A stretch of 64,000 bases of DNA. It comes from Ophioderma brevispina. Taxonomy: Eukaryota; Echinodermata; Ophiuroidea; Amphilepidida; Ophiodermatidae. Both the position numbers and the translations under genes were made by a program. Where the stretch lies: NCBI GenBank assembly GCA_023653785.1, contig JAMKCH010088417.1, forward strand, positions 1 to 64,000. Direction: 5' to 3'. This document shows positions 51,648 to 62,233 of this stretch, piece by piece; position 1 is the stretch's first letter, and each line of letters begins with the position of its first letter. The notes below the pieces were generated by a model. That model searched no databases. It saw only the letters and a program-made list of their open reading frames with translations, and had not been told where the DNA came from.

Positions 51648-51806
51648 ACAGTATACAAATACTACATATGGTTAGAGGGGAAATAGGGTACACTATTTAA
51701 CCGAATACTAGCTATGGGTGTTACCCCGAACCCGAAGGGCGAGGTGATAGGCCAAAGGGAAAATAATGTTTCCCATTTCTCCGATAAACCATGTAGTATT
51801 TGTTGG
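51648..51806. repeat. Long hairpin E5
   Basis: Arms TACAAATACTACATATGGTT, GGGGAAATAGGGTACACTAT and TTTCCCATTTCTCCGATAAA, CCATGTAGTATTTGT, with the centre ACCCCGAACCCGAAGGGCGAGGT. Same terminal text as hairpin E4 (34951-35131); arms are less perfect than in E1-E3. A second copy is at 54180-54345 by segmental duplication. Confidence 0.65.
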
Positions 51807-51825
51807 CGGCTAAACCGTCCCCCCC

Positions 51826-52090
51826 ATCGGTTTTCTAATGAAATCTGATGTGGAGGGTAGCTGGTTACCTTGGAGGAACTAAAAAGAAGGTCTACCTACA
51901 CAAGGGCATCAGCTCTGGAGAGCCATGGCGGGCATCCAGCCCATTGACATCAGGAAGGGCATCCGGTCAATTATCAATTGCTCCAATAAATCCTCACACA
52001 GCAGTATGTGAGGTGAATCCGACCACCCCCGTTCGCGGGGACAAAACCGAATTTAAAACTTTGGTTTTACTACTACTATTACTACACCTC
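51826..52090 (+). mobile_element. LINE 3'-end fragment
   Basis: 'ctaatgaaatctgatgtgg', 'ggagagccatggcgggcat', 'ccagcccattgacatcagg', 'caattgctccaataaatcc' and 'gtgaggtgaatccgaccac', then 'gttcgcggggacaaaaccg' and a (TAC)n-rich tail 'ttactactactattactac'. This is the 3' end of the same type of non-LTR element as the remnant at 16080-16735. The 54370-54640 copy is its duplicate. Confidence 0.75.
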
Positions 52091-52536
52091 ACTGACTCAG
52101 GGGGTGAGGTTGTAGGGAAACATTTCAAACTATTTCCCAAAGGAATAACAATGGTGTTATTAGTGTCATGAATATTCATGAGGTGTAATAATTTGTTTTT
52201 ATTGTCAAGAGGGAACTATAAAACCAATTCCATGCCAAAAGGAAATGAATACCGTTGTTGTTTCCTGCTGCTTTCAGTGCACCAAAGGTAGTATTTTCAA
52301 TATATCTAGATGATGTTACATGTAATTTTTACAAAATGTAAATTGAAATATTCCTTAGGGTCCACTGCATTACACAGAGAGAGTAACCTATTACAATCTG
52401 TCACAAAGAATAATGCAAACTTATTATTTAGGAATTAAGTGACCCTCTAACAAATATTTCAGTTAACATTTTTTGTGTCACCTGAATTAAAGCAATAATG
52501 GCACATTTTTTGAAGAGTGGCCCCAATTTTTGGTCC

Positions 52537-53090
52537 CCCGCCAACTTTAGTTGGCAAAGGGGGACTATAGAAATGCCCTGCGTCCGTGCGTGTGTGTGTC
52601 ACACGCAATATCTCTAAATCTAAGCAAGTGTGGGGGTCCATCTTCGCAACATAGATGCATCTCAAGTAGCGGTTGGCTGGGAGGTAAGGTGGGTCTTGTG
52701 ACATAGGTCAAAGGTCAAATAGGGTCAAAAATAGGGTCAAATTTGGTCAAAAATAGGGTTATACCGTGCGTGTGTGTGTCCCACGCAATATCTCTAAATC
52801 TAAGCAAGTGTGGGGGTCCATCTTCGCAACATAGATGCATCTCAAGTAGCGGTTGGCTGGGAGGTAAAGTGGGTCTTGTGACTTAGGTCAAAGGTCAAAT
52901 AGGGTCAAATTTGGTCAAAAATAGGGTTATATTGTTATTATAAGCCTTGTAAGCATGATATCTTTTGATCTAAGCAAGTATGGGTGTCCATCTTCGCACC
53001 ATAAATGTGACCCAAGAAGGCGGTGGATGAGTTCGGAGGTGGGGCATGGGTCAAAGGAATATTGTCCAAATAAGGCCTATTTCTTGATTT
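52537..53090. repeat. Hairpin-headed element with ~182-bp tandem units
   Basis: Begins with the palindrome GCCAACTTTAGTTGGC (52540-52555), then GTGTGTGTGT. Two nearly identical units start at 52585 and 52767 ('cacgcaatatctctaaatc', 'ggtccatcttcgcaacatag', 'aggtcaaaggtcaaataggg'), with a diverged third at 52940-53060. Each full unit carries AGGTCAAAGGTCA (52706, 52886). Same plan as 43425-43880. Confidence 0.75.
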
Positions 53091-53202
53091 TCAATTGTAC
53101 AGTTTTGTGAACACAATTCTGGCGATCTGTAAGTCCACAGGGCTACAACTAACTTGGAGGGATGCAAGGTTACAGATTCCACACTGTTCGATCTACAACG
53201 TA

Positions 53203-53918
53203 CATGGTCCCTGGGTTATGGGACATGTCTGGGGTATAAGACATTGTCCGGGGGAGTATGTGACATTGTCCCCCTGGGGATCTGGACATTGTCCCCTGGG
53301 ATATGGGACATTGTCCTGGGGTCTGGGACTTGTCCTGGGGTATAGGACATTGGTCTGGATTATGTACATTGTCCGTGGGGGTATGGGACTTGTTCTGTAG
53401 GTAATGGGACTTTTTCCTGGAGGTATGGACATTGGCCTGGAATGTTAGAACATTGTCCCTGGGGTATGGGACAATGTCCTGGGTATGGACATTGTCCTGG
53501 GTATAGAACATTGGCCGGAGGTAAGCGGACATTTTCCTGGAGGTAGGGCATTTCCTTGAGGATGGGACAATTGCCCTGAGGCATGGGACATTGTCTGGGG
53601 CATGTGGACATTGTCCTGGGTATGGGACATTGTCCCTGGGGTATGGAACAATTGGTCTTGGGTATGGACATTGTCCTGGTATGGGACATTGTCCTGGAGG
53701 TATGGGTAATTGTCCTGGGTATGGGACATTGTCGCGGGGACATGGGACAAAGTTGTCCTGGAGGTAAATGGGACAAAATCGTCCTGGAGGTTGGGTACTC
53801 ATCCTGGAGTATGGGACCTTGTCCTGGTGTATGGGACATTGTCTTGGAGTTATGGCACCCTTTGTCCCTGGAGTATGGGACACTTTGTCCTGGAGGTATG
53901 GGTAATTGTCCTGGGTAT
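53203..53918. repeat. 21-bp satellite array 1
   Basis: About 35 units of TATGGGACATTGTCCTGGAGG with frequent one- to three-base length changes. It closes unit A. The complementary strand gives long proline-rich ORFs (CPIPQ/VPYPRTMSHTPG patterns) simply because the unit length is near a multiple of three and lacks stops. Confidence 0.95.
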
Positions 53919-55837
53919 GGTCGAGACCAAAATATGGCCATATTTTCCGCATCATGAACTTCAAACCAACATCCTTGGCTCTAGAAGATATTACATGGTA
54001 AGAGATAATAATATTAGCTTTCCTTTTGATACTAAAATGTTGAACCATTTATAATTTTGTTCTAATGATATACAAAATTCTTGCATTTATTTTCCCCGTG
54101 GACTGGCTACAATACAGTTAGGTGTTAATCCTTATAGTATCGGGATGCCCAACTGTATTGTAGCTATAGTTGGAGAACAGTATACAAATACTACATATGG
54201 TTATAGGGGAAATAGGTTACACTATTTAACCGAACAGCTATGGTGTGTTTACCCACCCCGACCCGAAAGGGCGAGGTGATAGGCCAAAGAAAATAATGTT
54301 TCCTGCCATTTCTCGCGATATAAACCATGTAGTAATTTTGTTGGCGGGGCTAACCATACATCCCTGTCCCCCCCCCCCATCGGTTTTCTAATGAAATCTG
54401 ATCTGAGTGGTAGCTGGTTACCTTGGAGGAACTAAAAAGAAGGTCTACCTACACGGGCGTCGGCTCTGGAGAGCCCATGGCGGGCATCCAGCCCATTGAC
54501 ATCAGAAGGGCATCCGGGTCAATTTATCAATTGCTCCAATAGCCTCCTCACACAGCATAATGTCTGGTGAATCCCGACCACCCCCGTGTGTTCGCGGGGG
54601 ACAAAACCGAATTTAAAACTTTGTTTTAAATTTTACTTTTTTTAAAAAATAAAGTTTTGTGGGTGTGTGTTGTTGGAGGGGAACATTCAAACTATTTCCG
54701 GCAAAGGGAATAACAAGGGTGTTATTAGGTGGTCATGAATATTCAGAGGTTGGGTAATAATTGGGGGTTTTTATTGTCAAGATTGACTCATAAACCAATT
54801 CCAAATGCCAAAAGGCAATATACCGTTGGTGTGTTTTTTCCTGTATTTTGCTTTCAGTTGGCACAGAAAGGTAGTATTTTCAATGATATACTAGAAGATT
54901 TACATGTAATTTTTACAAAATGTAAATTTGAAAATTCCTTAGGGTCCACTGCAATTACGAGAGAGTAACACCTATTACAATCGTCACAAGAAATAATGCA
55001 AACTTCTTATTTAGGATTAAGTGACCCTCGGTAAACAAACTATTATCAGTTAAGCATTTTTTGTTTCACCTTGAATATAAGCAATAATGGCAACGATTTT
55101 TGACGAGTGGCCCCAATTTTTTGGTCTCCCGCCAACTTAGTTGGCAAAGGGGACAATAGAAAATGCCCTTCGTCCTTGGCGTGTGTGTGCCCACGCAAGA
55201 TCTCTAAATCTAAGAGTGTTGGGGTCCATCTTCGCAACATAGATTGCATCTCAAGTTAGCGGTTGGCTGGGAGGTAAGGTGGGGTCCTTGTTCGACATAG
55301 GTCAAGGTCACAATAGGGTCAAAAATAGGGTCAAATTTGGTCAAAAATAGGTTATAACATTGCGTGGGACGACCCACAAGCGCACATCTCTAAATCGTAA
55401 GCCAGTGTGGGGGGTCCATCTTCGCAGCTAAGATGCATCTCAAGTTGCGTTTGGGCTGGGAAGGTAAGTGGGGGCTCATGTGACATAGGTCAAGGTCCAT
55501 AGGTGTCAAAAAGGGTGCAAATTTGGGGTCAAAAATAGGGTTATATTGTTTTAAGCCTTGTAGAGCATGATATCTTTTTGACTAGCGAGTATGGTTGTCC
55601 ATCTTGCGCACCATATATGTTCCCCAAGAAGGCCGGGTGGATGAGTTCGGAGGTGGGGCATGGGTCAAAGGTCAAATATGGTCCAAAATAAGGCCTATTT
55701 TCTTTGGATTTTGGGGATTGACCACTTTTTGGTTGAACACAATATCTGAGATCTGTACATCACCAGGGCTAAAACTGTGAGGGGATAAGGTTACAGAATT
55801 CTCAAATGATGTCGATATACAAACAGTACAGTTTGGT
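53919..55837. repeat. Tandem duplication unit A' (second copy, noisy)
   Basis: Repeats 51401-53202 in order, including the hairpin (54180-54345), LINE tail (54370-54640) and hairpin-headed tandem units (55126-55690). It is about 6% longer, owing to many scattered one- to three-base insertions and some deletions, for example 'gatgcatctc' becoming 'gattgcatctc' and 'agtagcgg' becoming 'agttagcgg'. Such indel-dominated change is typical of an unpolished long read rather than of evolution. Confidence 0.85.
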
Positions 55838-58325
55838 AGTCCTGGGTTATGGGCCATGTCCTGGGGGTATCAGACTTGTCCCCGGGAGGTATGGACCTTG
55901 TCCTGGGGATATGGTACATTGTCCTGGGGATATGGGACAATTGTCCTGTGTTATTGGACATTGTCCTTGGGGTAAAGGACAGATTGCCGGATTATTGTAA
56001 TCATTGTCTCTGGGGGTAATTGGGACAGTTGGTTTCTGAGGATGGGACGTTGTTTCTGGGAGGGTATGGAACCTTGTCCTGGAGGTAGAGAACATTGTCC
56101 TGGGGTATGGGACACTTTCCTGGGGATATGGGACAATTGTCCTGGAGGTAATAGGACATTGTCCTGGAGGTATGGACCTTGTCCTGGAGGTATGGGACAT
56201 TTTCCTGGAGGCATGGGACATCGTCTGGGTGATAGGGGACATTGTCCTTGGGTATGGGGACATTGTCGCGGAGGCATTTGAACAGTTGTCTGGGGAATGG
56301 GGCATTGTCCTGGGTAATGGACAGTTGTGGTCCTGGAGGTATGGGACACTTGCCTGGGGTTTGGACATTGTCCTGGGGACATGGGACTTGTCCCGCCGGA
56401 GGTATGGGCATCGTCCCCGGGAGGTATGGGATATCATCCTGGAGGTATGGGACATTGTCCTGGGAGTATGGGACAAATTGGTCCTTGGAGGTTTTGGACA
56501 TTGTCCTGGAGGTATAAGACATTGTCCTAGGGTGTGGGACATTGTCCTGGTTATGGGACATTGTCCTGGGTATGTGACAATGGTCCCTGGTTGTGGGGAC
56601 ATTGTCCTGAGGATATGGGGACATTGTCCCTGGAGGTTTGGACATTGTCCTGGAGGTATGGGACATTGTCCTGTGATATGGGGAATGTCCCTGGAGGTTA
56701 TGGGACATGTCCCGATAGAGGTATAGGGAAATCATCCTGGAGGTATGGGAAGTTGTTCTGCTGGGTAGACATTGTCCTGAGGTAAGGGACATTTGTCCTC
56801 GAGGTATGGGACAATTGTCCTGCGGGGTTTGGACATTGTTCTGGGGGTATGGGCGAATTGTCCTGGATGGGGGCATTGTCCGGTGTATGGGGCATTGTAC
56901 ATGGCATATAAGACATGTGTCCTGGGGGTATGGGACATTGTCCTGGGATAGTGGGGACTTGTCCTGTGGGGATATGGAACATTGTCCTTGGTATGGGATC
57001 ATTGTCCTGGATTATGTAACATGTGGTCCCTGTGGGGTATGGACATTTGTTCTGGCGTGGGGACATGGGCCTGGAGGTATAGAACATTGTCCCTGGGGAT
57101 GGGACATGGTGTCCTTGGTTGGTGACATTGTCCTGGGGTAATGGTTACAGTTTTCCTGGGATATGGGACTTGTCCTGGAGGTCATGGACATTTTTCCTGG
57201 AGGTCCTGGTACATGGTCCTTGGGGTACTGGGACATTGTCCTGGTGGTTGGGGACATTGTCCTGTGGAGTGTTTAGGGACATCATCCTGAGGTATGGGAC
57301 ATCATCGCTGGAGGTAGTGGGGGCATTTGTCCTGAGTATGGGACATTGTCCTGAGGTATGGGGACTTGTCCGGAGTAATGGGACATTGGTTCGGGGGTAT
57401 GGGACATTGTCAGGGATGGGCAATTGTCCTGGGTATGGGACATTGTCCTGGCGTATAAGACATTGTCTGGGATAATGGACATTTTCGGAGGTATGGGATC
57501 AAATTGTCCTGGGATATGGGGACTTGTCCTGGGGATATGGGACATTATCCTTGAGGTATGGGACAATTGCCCTGGATTATGTAACATTGTCCTGGGGGTA
57601 TAGGACATTGGCCTGGGTATAGGACATTGGCCTGGGTATAGGACATTGGCCTGAGGTATAGAACATGTCCCTGGGGTACTGTTACATTGTCCTTGGTATG
57701 GGACATTGTCCTGGTGTATGGTAACATTGTCCTGGGGAATGGGACACTGTCCTTGAGGTATGGGACATTGTCCTGGAGGTATGGGACATTGTCCTGGGGT
57801 AATGGGAACATTGTCCTGGGGATATGGGACAATTGTCCTGGAGGTATGGCATCAAGCCTGGAGGTATGGGATATCATCCTGGAGGTATGGGACATTGTCC
57901 TGGGGTCTGGGACAGTGTCCTGGAGTATTAGGAGCATTGTCCTGGAGGTATGGGACACTTGTTCGGGTAGGGGACATTGTCATGGGTATGGGCAAGTGTC
58001 CTGGTATGGGACATTGTCCTGGCATATAAGACATTGTCCTGGGATATGGGACATTGTTCTGGGAGGTATGGGACATTGGTCCTGAGGTATAGACATTGTC
58101 CTGGGGATTGGGACCTTGTCCTGGGGTATGGGACAATTGTCTCTGGGGTAGGGGACCTTGTCCTGGAGGGTAATGGGACATCGTCCTGGAGGTATGGGAC
58201 AACATCCTGGAGGTTGGACTTAGTCCTGGGGTATGGGACATTGTCCTGGAGGTAGGGACATTTTCCTGGATTTCGGGGACATTGTCCTGGAGGTCATGGG
58301 ACATTGTTCTGGAGGTATGGGACAT
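55838..58325. repeat. 21-bp satellite array 2
   Basis: Roughly 120 units of the same 21-bp repeat as at 53203-53918, again with many small length changes. It closes unit A'. The longest ORF of the window (333 codons, minus strand, 56001-57002) lies entirely within it and is not a gene. Confidence 0.95.
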
Positions 58326-59129
58326 ACATTCTCATTAACTCTAGAAGGCAAACTCAAGATGAGTGGTTTACAGAATACAAAATTAATACAAGAACAGTAT
58401 GATAACATAGAAATAACTTGAATCCAACACATACAAGGTGTCTTGTTTTTCAAAGAATTGGTGTTCTTCATTTTTCTCAATTGTTTTGAGAAAATATCTT
58501 GTTTTTGTTTGGTGTGTCTTCTAAAGCATTTCATTTTTAACAAGTGAGTGGTTGCACGAACCACTTAGTTTCGCATCACTCTTTCCCTAAGTCTAAAATT
58601 ATGTCTTGCTTGTTCTTCCAACCCGCACTGGCGGGGACCTTGTTGGTTCGCGAACCGCCTTGTTTAAAATTTGGAGGTTTTGGTTGCACAGTTGTGTTGA
58701 TAATTGTTAGAAAACTATACCTGCAAATGACTATGCTCAAAAAGTGTATTGGTCATAAGAAACGATTTGCGTCATTAGAAATAGGGGGATCCCAATTGTA
58801 ATTCAACAAGCGGAGCTGGAAAGCCAATTTTAGGTCCGTACATCGATGAAATATGGAACCTCACAAAAAATGACTTCTAACTTGTGAATGACGGAAAACT
58901 ACTAAGGAAAAGCGTAGACAGTACAGGCGCCAATTTCCCAGTTACTTTCAAACTTGGAAGGACGTTTCGGGCAGTTGTTGGTTGTTGAATTATTCTAATT
59001 AGAAAATTCCTTCTTTTGCGACACTTGAGCTCTACCTTCACAGGTATTAGGTTCACAGCCCCATTACCAATAAACTGACAAAAATTCCAAAATATGTGGA
59101 AAGGAGGAAGAGCTTCGGGGGGAGAGATC
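58326..59129. other. No gene seen
   Basis: Unique-looking sequence after the satellite; 'gaaccacttagtttcgc' and 'gttcgcgaaccgcc' near 58558-58655 look repeat-like. No coding support. Confidence 0.4.
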
Positions 59130-59400
59130 TTCAAAAAAATGTGCTTGTTATTGCTTTAATCTTCATTGGGACAATTAAATCAATTGTTGCCTTCTGCCTG
59201 CCTCCCCAGATGGTCCTGAGTCCTTGACAAGGTGATATAAATGCGTGACCAAGGAAAATTTGAACAAAGGGGATTTTAAGATGCTGGCACAATAATAGTA
59301 ACATGACAAGGGGTATTATAGCAAAAACACTGAAATATGGAACCATGTTACTTTTCACACTTAATCCAGGACTTGAACCTATGTGTTTAGGGTCCAATTT
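59130..59400 (-). mobile_element. SINE-like element, minus strand
   Basis: Reverse-complement text contains GGTTCAAGTCCTGGATTAAG (B-box-like; 59359-59383) and 'ggactcaggaccatctgggg', followed by 'aggcaggcagaaggcaacaa'. This order fits a tRNA-derived SINE. No A box was confirmed. Confidence 0.35.
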
Positions 59401-59589
59401 GAGAGAACCCGCGTTTGTATCATATTCAGTCCATTGTGTAAAATAAGTCTATTTCAAATTCAGAGAAAGCAATGTACCAATTATCACAGGGATCCAAACA
59501 ACTTAGGCTTATTTTCTAAAAACCAGATAATGACATGTTACTGAAGATTTTTGTTTGCTTGCTGCTTTGCTGTTTACTTGAAACTCAAT
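59401..59589. other. Spacer
   Basis: No feature recognised. Confidence 0.3.
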
Positions 59590-60461
59590 AAGAGCGGAGC
59601 AGGATACATAGGTCCGTATTTAGGGAGTCGTTCATGCCCGACAACATCTAAGGTTGACACTTTAGTAGTTAGTATGGCCCCTCTACATAATGCAAGGTAG
59701 TTAGTGGTTGTCAAATTGTGGGGTCATTTTTTTTAAAATCGGGGCCAATTTAAGTGAGGCACAGGGGTCACCACTGTTAAATTTACTCCAATCATGTTGT
59801 GAGATGTATGTTATAGTGTCCGTATAGTCACAAAAGCATTCCAAAAAAATGTCTAGTATGTACCATCTATGACCATTGGTTTTAGAGTTATTGGGTAAAA
59901 ATGGTTAAAGTGCAAAAAAGGTCAACATCAATTTGTTCAGGGGTCAACATTGAAAGTTACTCTGATTATATTTTAAATGCTTGCAAATTATTGCCTGAGG
60001 AATGAGGACTCCCAAAAAGTATAGTTTTGATTATGTTAAATGTTTACTTACCGAGATAAAGGTCAAAGAAGGTCAATGCCAATTGGATTATGTTGCCCAT
60101 GACAACATAATCTATATGACCTATTTTGTCACATAGCATGATAACTATGCATTGCAGATGCTACAAACTATTCCTTATTTTGACACATAAGCTAGATGAA
60201 CATTTGTTTCATTTTTTACCAAATTGGAGCAACTTCTGATTTTGACCCCTGTACAAATGGAAATTGACCTTTTTTGCACTTTTAGCCATTTTTTACCCAA
60301 TAACTCAAATTGGCCCCTATTGAAAAAGTGACACCACAATTTGACACCACTAACTACCTTGCATTGATATAGAGGGTCCATACTAACTACCAAATGTGTC
60401 ACAGCTGATGTAGTGGGACATGAACGATGATGTTTGACCCAAGTCCTTGCTCCCGCTCTAC
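59590..60461. repeat. Foldback element with >150-bp inverted arms
   Basis: Left arm: AGAGCGGAGCA, GTCGTTCATGCCC, TAGTAGTTAGTATGGCCC, AATGCAAGGTAGTTAGTGGT, ACTCTAA-type text. Right arm: ACTAACTACCTTGCATTGAT, GGTCCATACTAACTACCAAA, GGGACATGAACGA, TGCTCCCGCTCT. Inner arms share 'ggtcaa(c/t)' and 'aggggtcaa' with the composite foldback at 46562-48915. No coding capacity. Confidence 0.75.
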
Positions 60462-60481
60462 AAGTACTAGTATGTGTAAAT

Positions 60482-60658
60482 CAGGGGTTCTCAATAGGCG
60501 GCCCGTAGGCCAAATCCGGCCCCCAACTATTAATTTTTGGCCCTCGACTAGCTCAAAAATATCAAGGGAAACATAAAAAATTGAGGCATATTTGGCCCTC
60601 AGGTAGGGAAATTTCGAATATGTTCTGCCCTTCAGCTAAAAATAATTGAGAACCCCTG
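60482..60658. mobile_element. hAT-like MITE (177 bp)
   Basis: Terminal repeats CAGGGGTTCTCAAT and AATTGAGAACCCCTG. Flanks gtgtaaat (60474-60481) and gtgtaaaa (60659-60666) match at seven of eight positions. The internal text (GGCGGCCCGTAGGCCAAATC, then CGGCCC) is typical of hAT MITEs found widely in animals. No coding capacity. Confidence 0.85.
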
Positions 60659-60666
60659 GTGTAAAA

Positions 60667-62039
60667 CTAAATAATAGGCTACTAGGAAAGGGGTAAATGT
60701 GGTGCTAGCATGGCTTAATGCTTGTTATGGATCATGAAATAAACACCCTACTTGCTAGGGGTAAATATATGCCCATACATTTTTAAGGGTAGATTTACAT
60801 TGCTGTAGGGGTGCTTTGTGTAGACCATCAAATTTCTTTGTTTGGATACTTTTTTGAACCACCATGGTCTTGCAGTCAAGACAGTGACCTGTCAAGGACC
60901 AGTGACCCTCCTGGGTGCCTGCCCGCAGGCCTGTGCGGATGTAATGGCTGAAAGTTTTGGGTCATTGAAAAAGGCCAAGTGCGGGTTGTGGAAACCAAAA
61001 TTTGTTTGTTGGTGCAATATGGGAATCTACATATTTTGATCAGTTGTGAGAGGGCTGAATGTTAAGGATCTATCAAGGTCACAGCCTTTGGGCTTGCTAG
61101 ATGAGATGTCCCACAAACTGCTTTAGGTTTCAAGGTAGAGGATGCCCATTGCTAAGACCATCGTCATTGATCAGGATGATCAATAGGGATACGGTGACTG
61201 CAGTGTCATGGATTTGGGTAGCAAAGTGATTCCATGGAATTCTGATCCTCAAAGGGTGTTGATGGGAGATTCTATTCAGTGGGCGTGGCTTAGTAAGCAA
61301 ACACGCAATATCATTGGTGTTGCCTAATCTTATATGAGAAGAATTAGATAGTGCGTAGTCGCCGCAAGTGTTACGCGCGCGTGTATAAGATTGCACGCAG
61401 CTAGTACGGTTTGTTCATTTTGACAGCGGCGGAATATGTTTCCATTTAATAATTAGGAATAAAAATATTTTCGGTGATGAAAATACAACCAAACTAATAT
61501 AAGTAATGAGAATAAAAGATATGATTTGTTGTTTTCCTAATCTCTATTTATCGTTTGTATATTTACTGGTCCTAGATTGTGGGCAATGTCCAAGTTTATT
61601 GTTATCGTTAGGTGAAGTGGGGGAACCGGCTTTTGTGTGCCACCGGCATCACTACTCAAAATATTGGACTGACCAGCCAATATGCACGATATTAGATAGG
61701 CAAAAACAACAATCCTATCTTTTATTTAGGTAATTAGGCTACTAGGGTTCATAACATTTCTTGGCGGGCTTGATCGTCTGAAGGTTCCTTCTAAGGTTTG
61801 CAGGAGCTATGCCAGACAAAATTGGAAGATATTCTACAGGCATCGCCAAAAGGGAACCACTAACAGTGTCAGGCACATTCAAGAAGACATCAATCTTGTT
61901 CAAGGCGAACAATGATGCCATACTGGTGCCGCGGATTCGGCAGTTGAGTATGCCAAAGCAAACAGTTGATGTATGTAGTGTTGAAAGATGGCACCCCATC
62001 AGTTCCTGCGAGCCATATTAGATGTTCTATCCTGTACCG
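60667..62039. other. Unassigned, with one possible exon-like ORF
   Basis: No recognised gene. At 61803-62020 a plus-strand ORF (70 codons from ATG 61809) follows an acceptor-like 'tttgcag' and has a mixed, protein-like composition (GRYSTGIAKREPLTVSGTF), but I recognise no family and see no partner exons. It could be an old transposon fragment or an exon of a neighbouring gene. Confidence 0.25.
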
Positions 62040-62233
62040 GGATAGAACAGTTTCATTATTGGAGTGCTTTAATCTCCCGTGATTTCAGTGACGTTAGTGT
62101 GTAATGCTTGTTGAAGCATTATATCACGAGCGTTGATTCAAAACGCTGACGCACCCACAATCGAGTATTAAGAACAACTATGGGAAACACGTGACGTCAC
62201 CGACGCGAAGAACGGTAAATGGAGTATAATCAT
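62040..62233. repeat. CRE-bearing short inverted-repeat family, copy 3
   Basis: Contains TTTCAGTGACGTTAGTGTG, GAGCGTTGATTCAAAACGCT and CACGTGACGTCACC, ending 'aaatggagtataatc', matching the copy at 20703-20897 ('gtattgattcaaagcgttg', 'aaatggagtatag'). A perfect CRE lies at 62192-62199. Confidence 0.6.
62192..62199. promoter_or_regulatory. Consensus CRE palindrome TGACGTCA
   Basis: Perfect CREB/ATF site within the third copy of the short inverted-repeat family; it also overlaps a CACGTG E-box two bases upstream. Confidence 0.3.

Larger units (their letters stand above)
51401..53202. repeat. Tandem duplication unit A (first copy)
   Basis: From GGTCGACCAAAAT to the start of the 21-bp array. 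Contents in order: end of the foldback family, hairpin (51648-51806), LINE 3' tail (51826-52090), AT-rich spacer, and hairpin-headed tandem repeat (52537-53090). The whole series recurs in the same order at 53919-55837. Confidence 0.85.

Noticed and set aside
53170..54048. 292-codon minus-strand ORF
   Set aside because: Same cause: it covers satellite array 1 and runs into unit A' without any domain.
56001..57002. 333-codon minus-strand ORF, rich in Pro, Thr, Gln and His
   Set aside because: It lies entirely within the 21-bp satellite array; the open frame follows from a stop-free unit with length near a multiple of three. Similar ORFs exist in other frames and in array 1.
53203..58325. CRISPR-like array
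   Set aside because: Units are contiguous 21-bp repeats without spacers, in a eukaryotic context.
61803..62020. Possible exon of a neighbouring gene
   Set aside because: Acceptor-like start and plausible composition, but no recognised family and no partner exon; only mentioned within the unassigned stretch.
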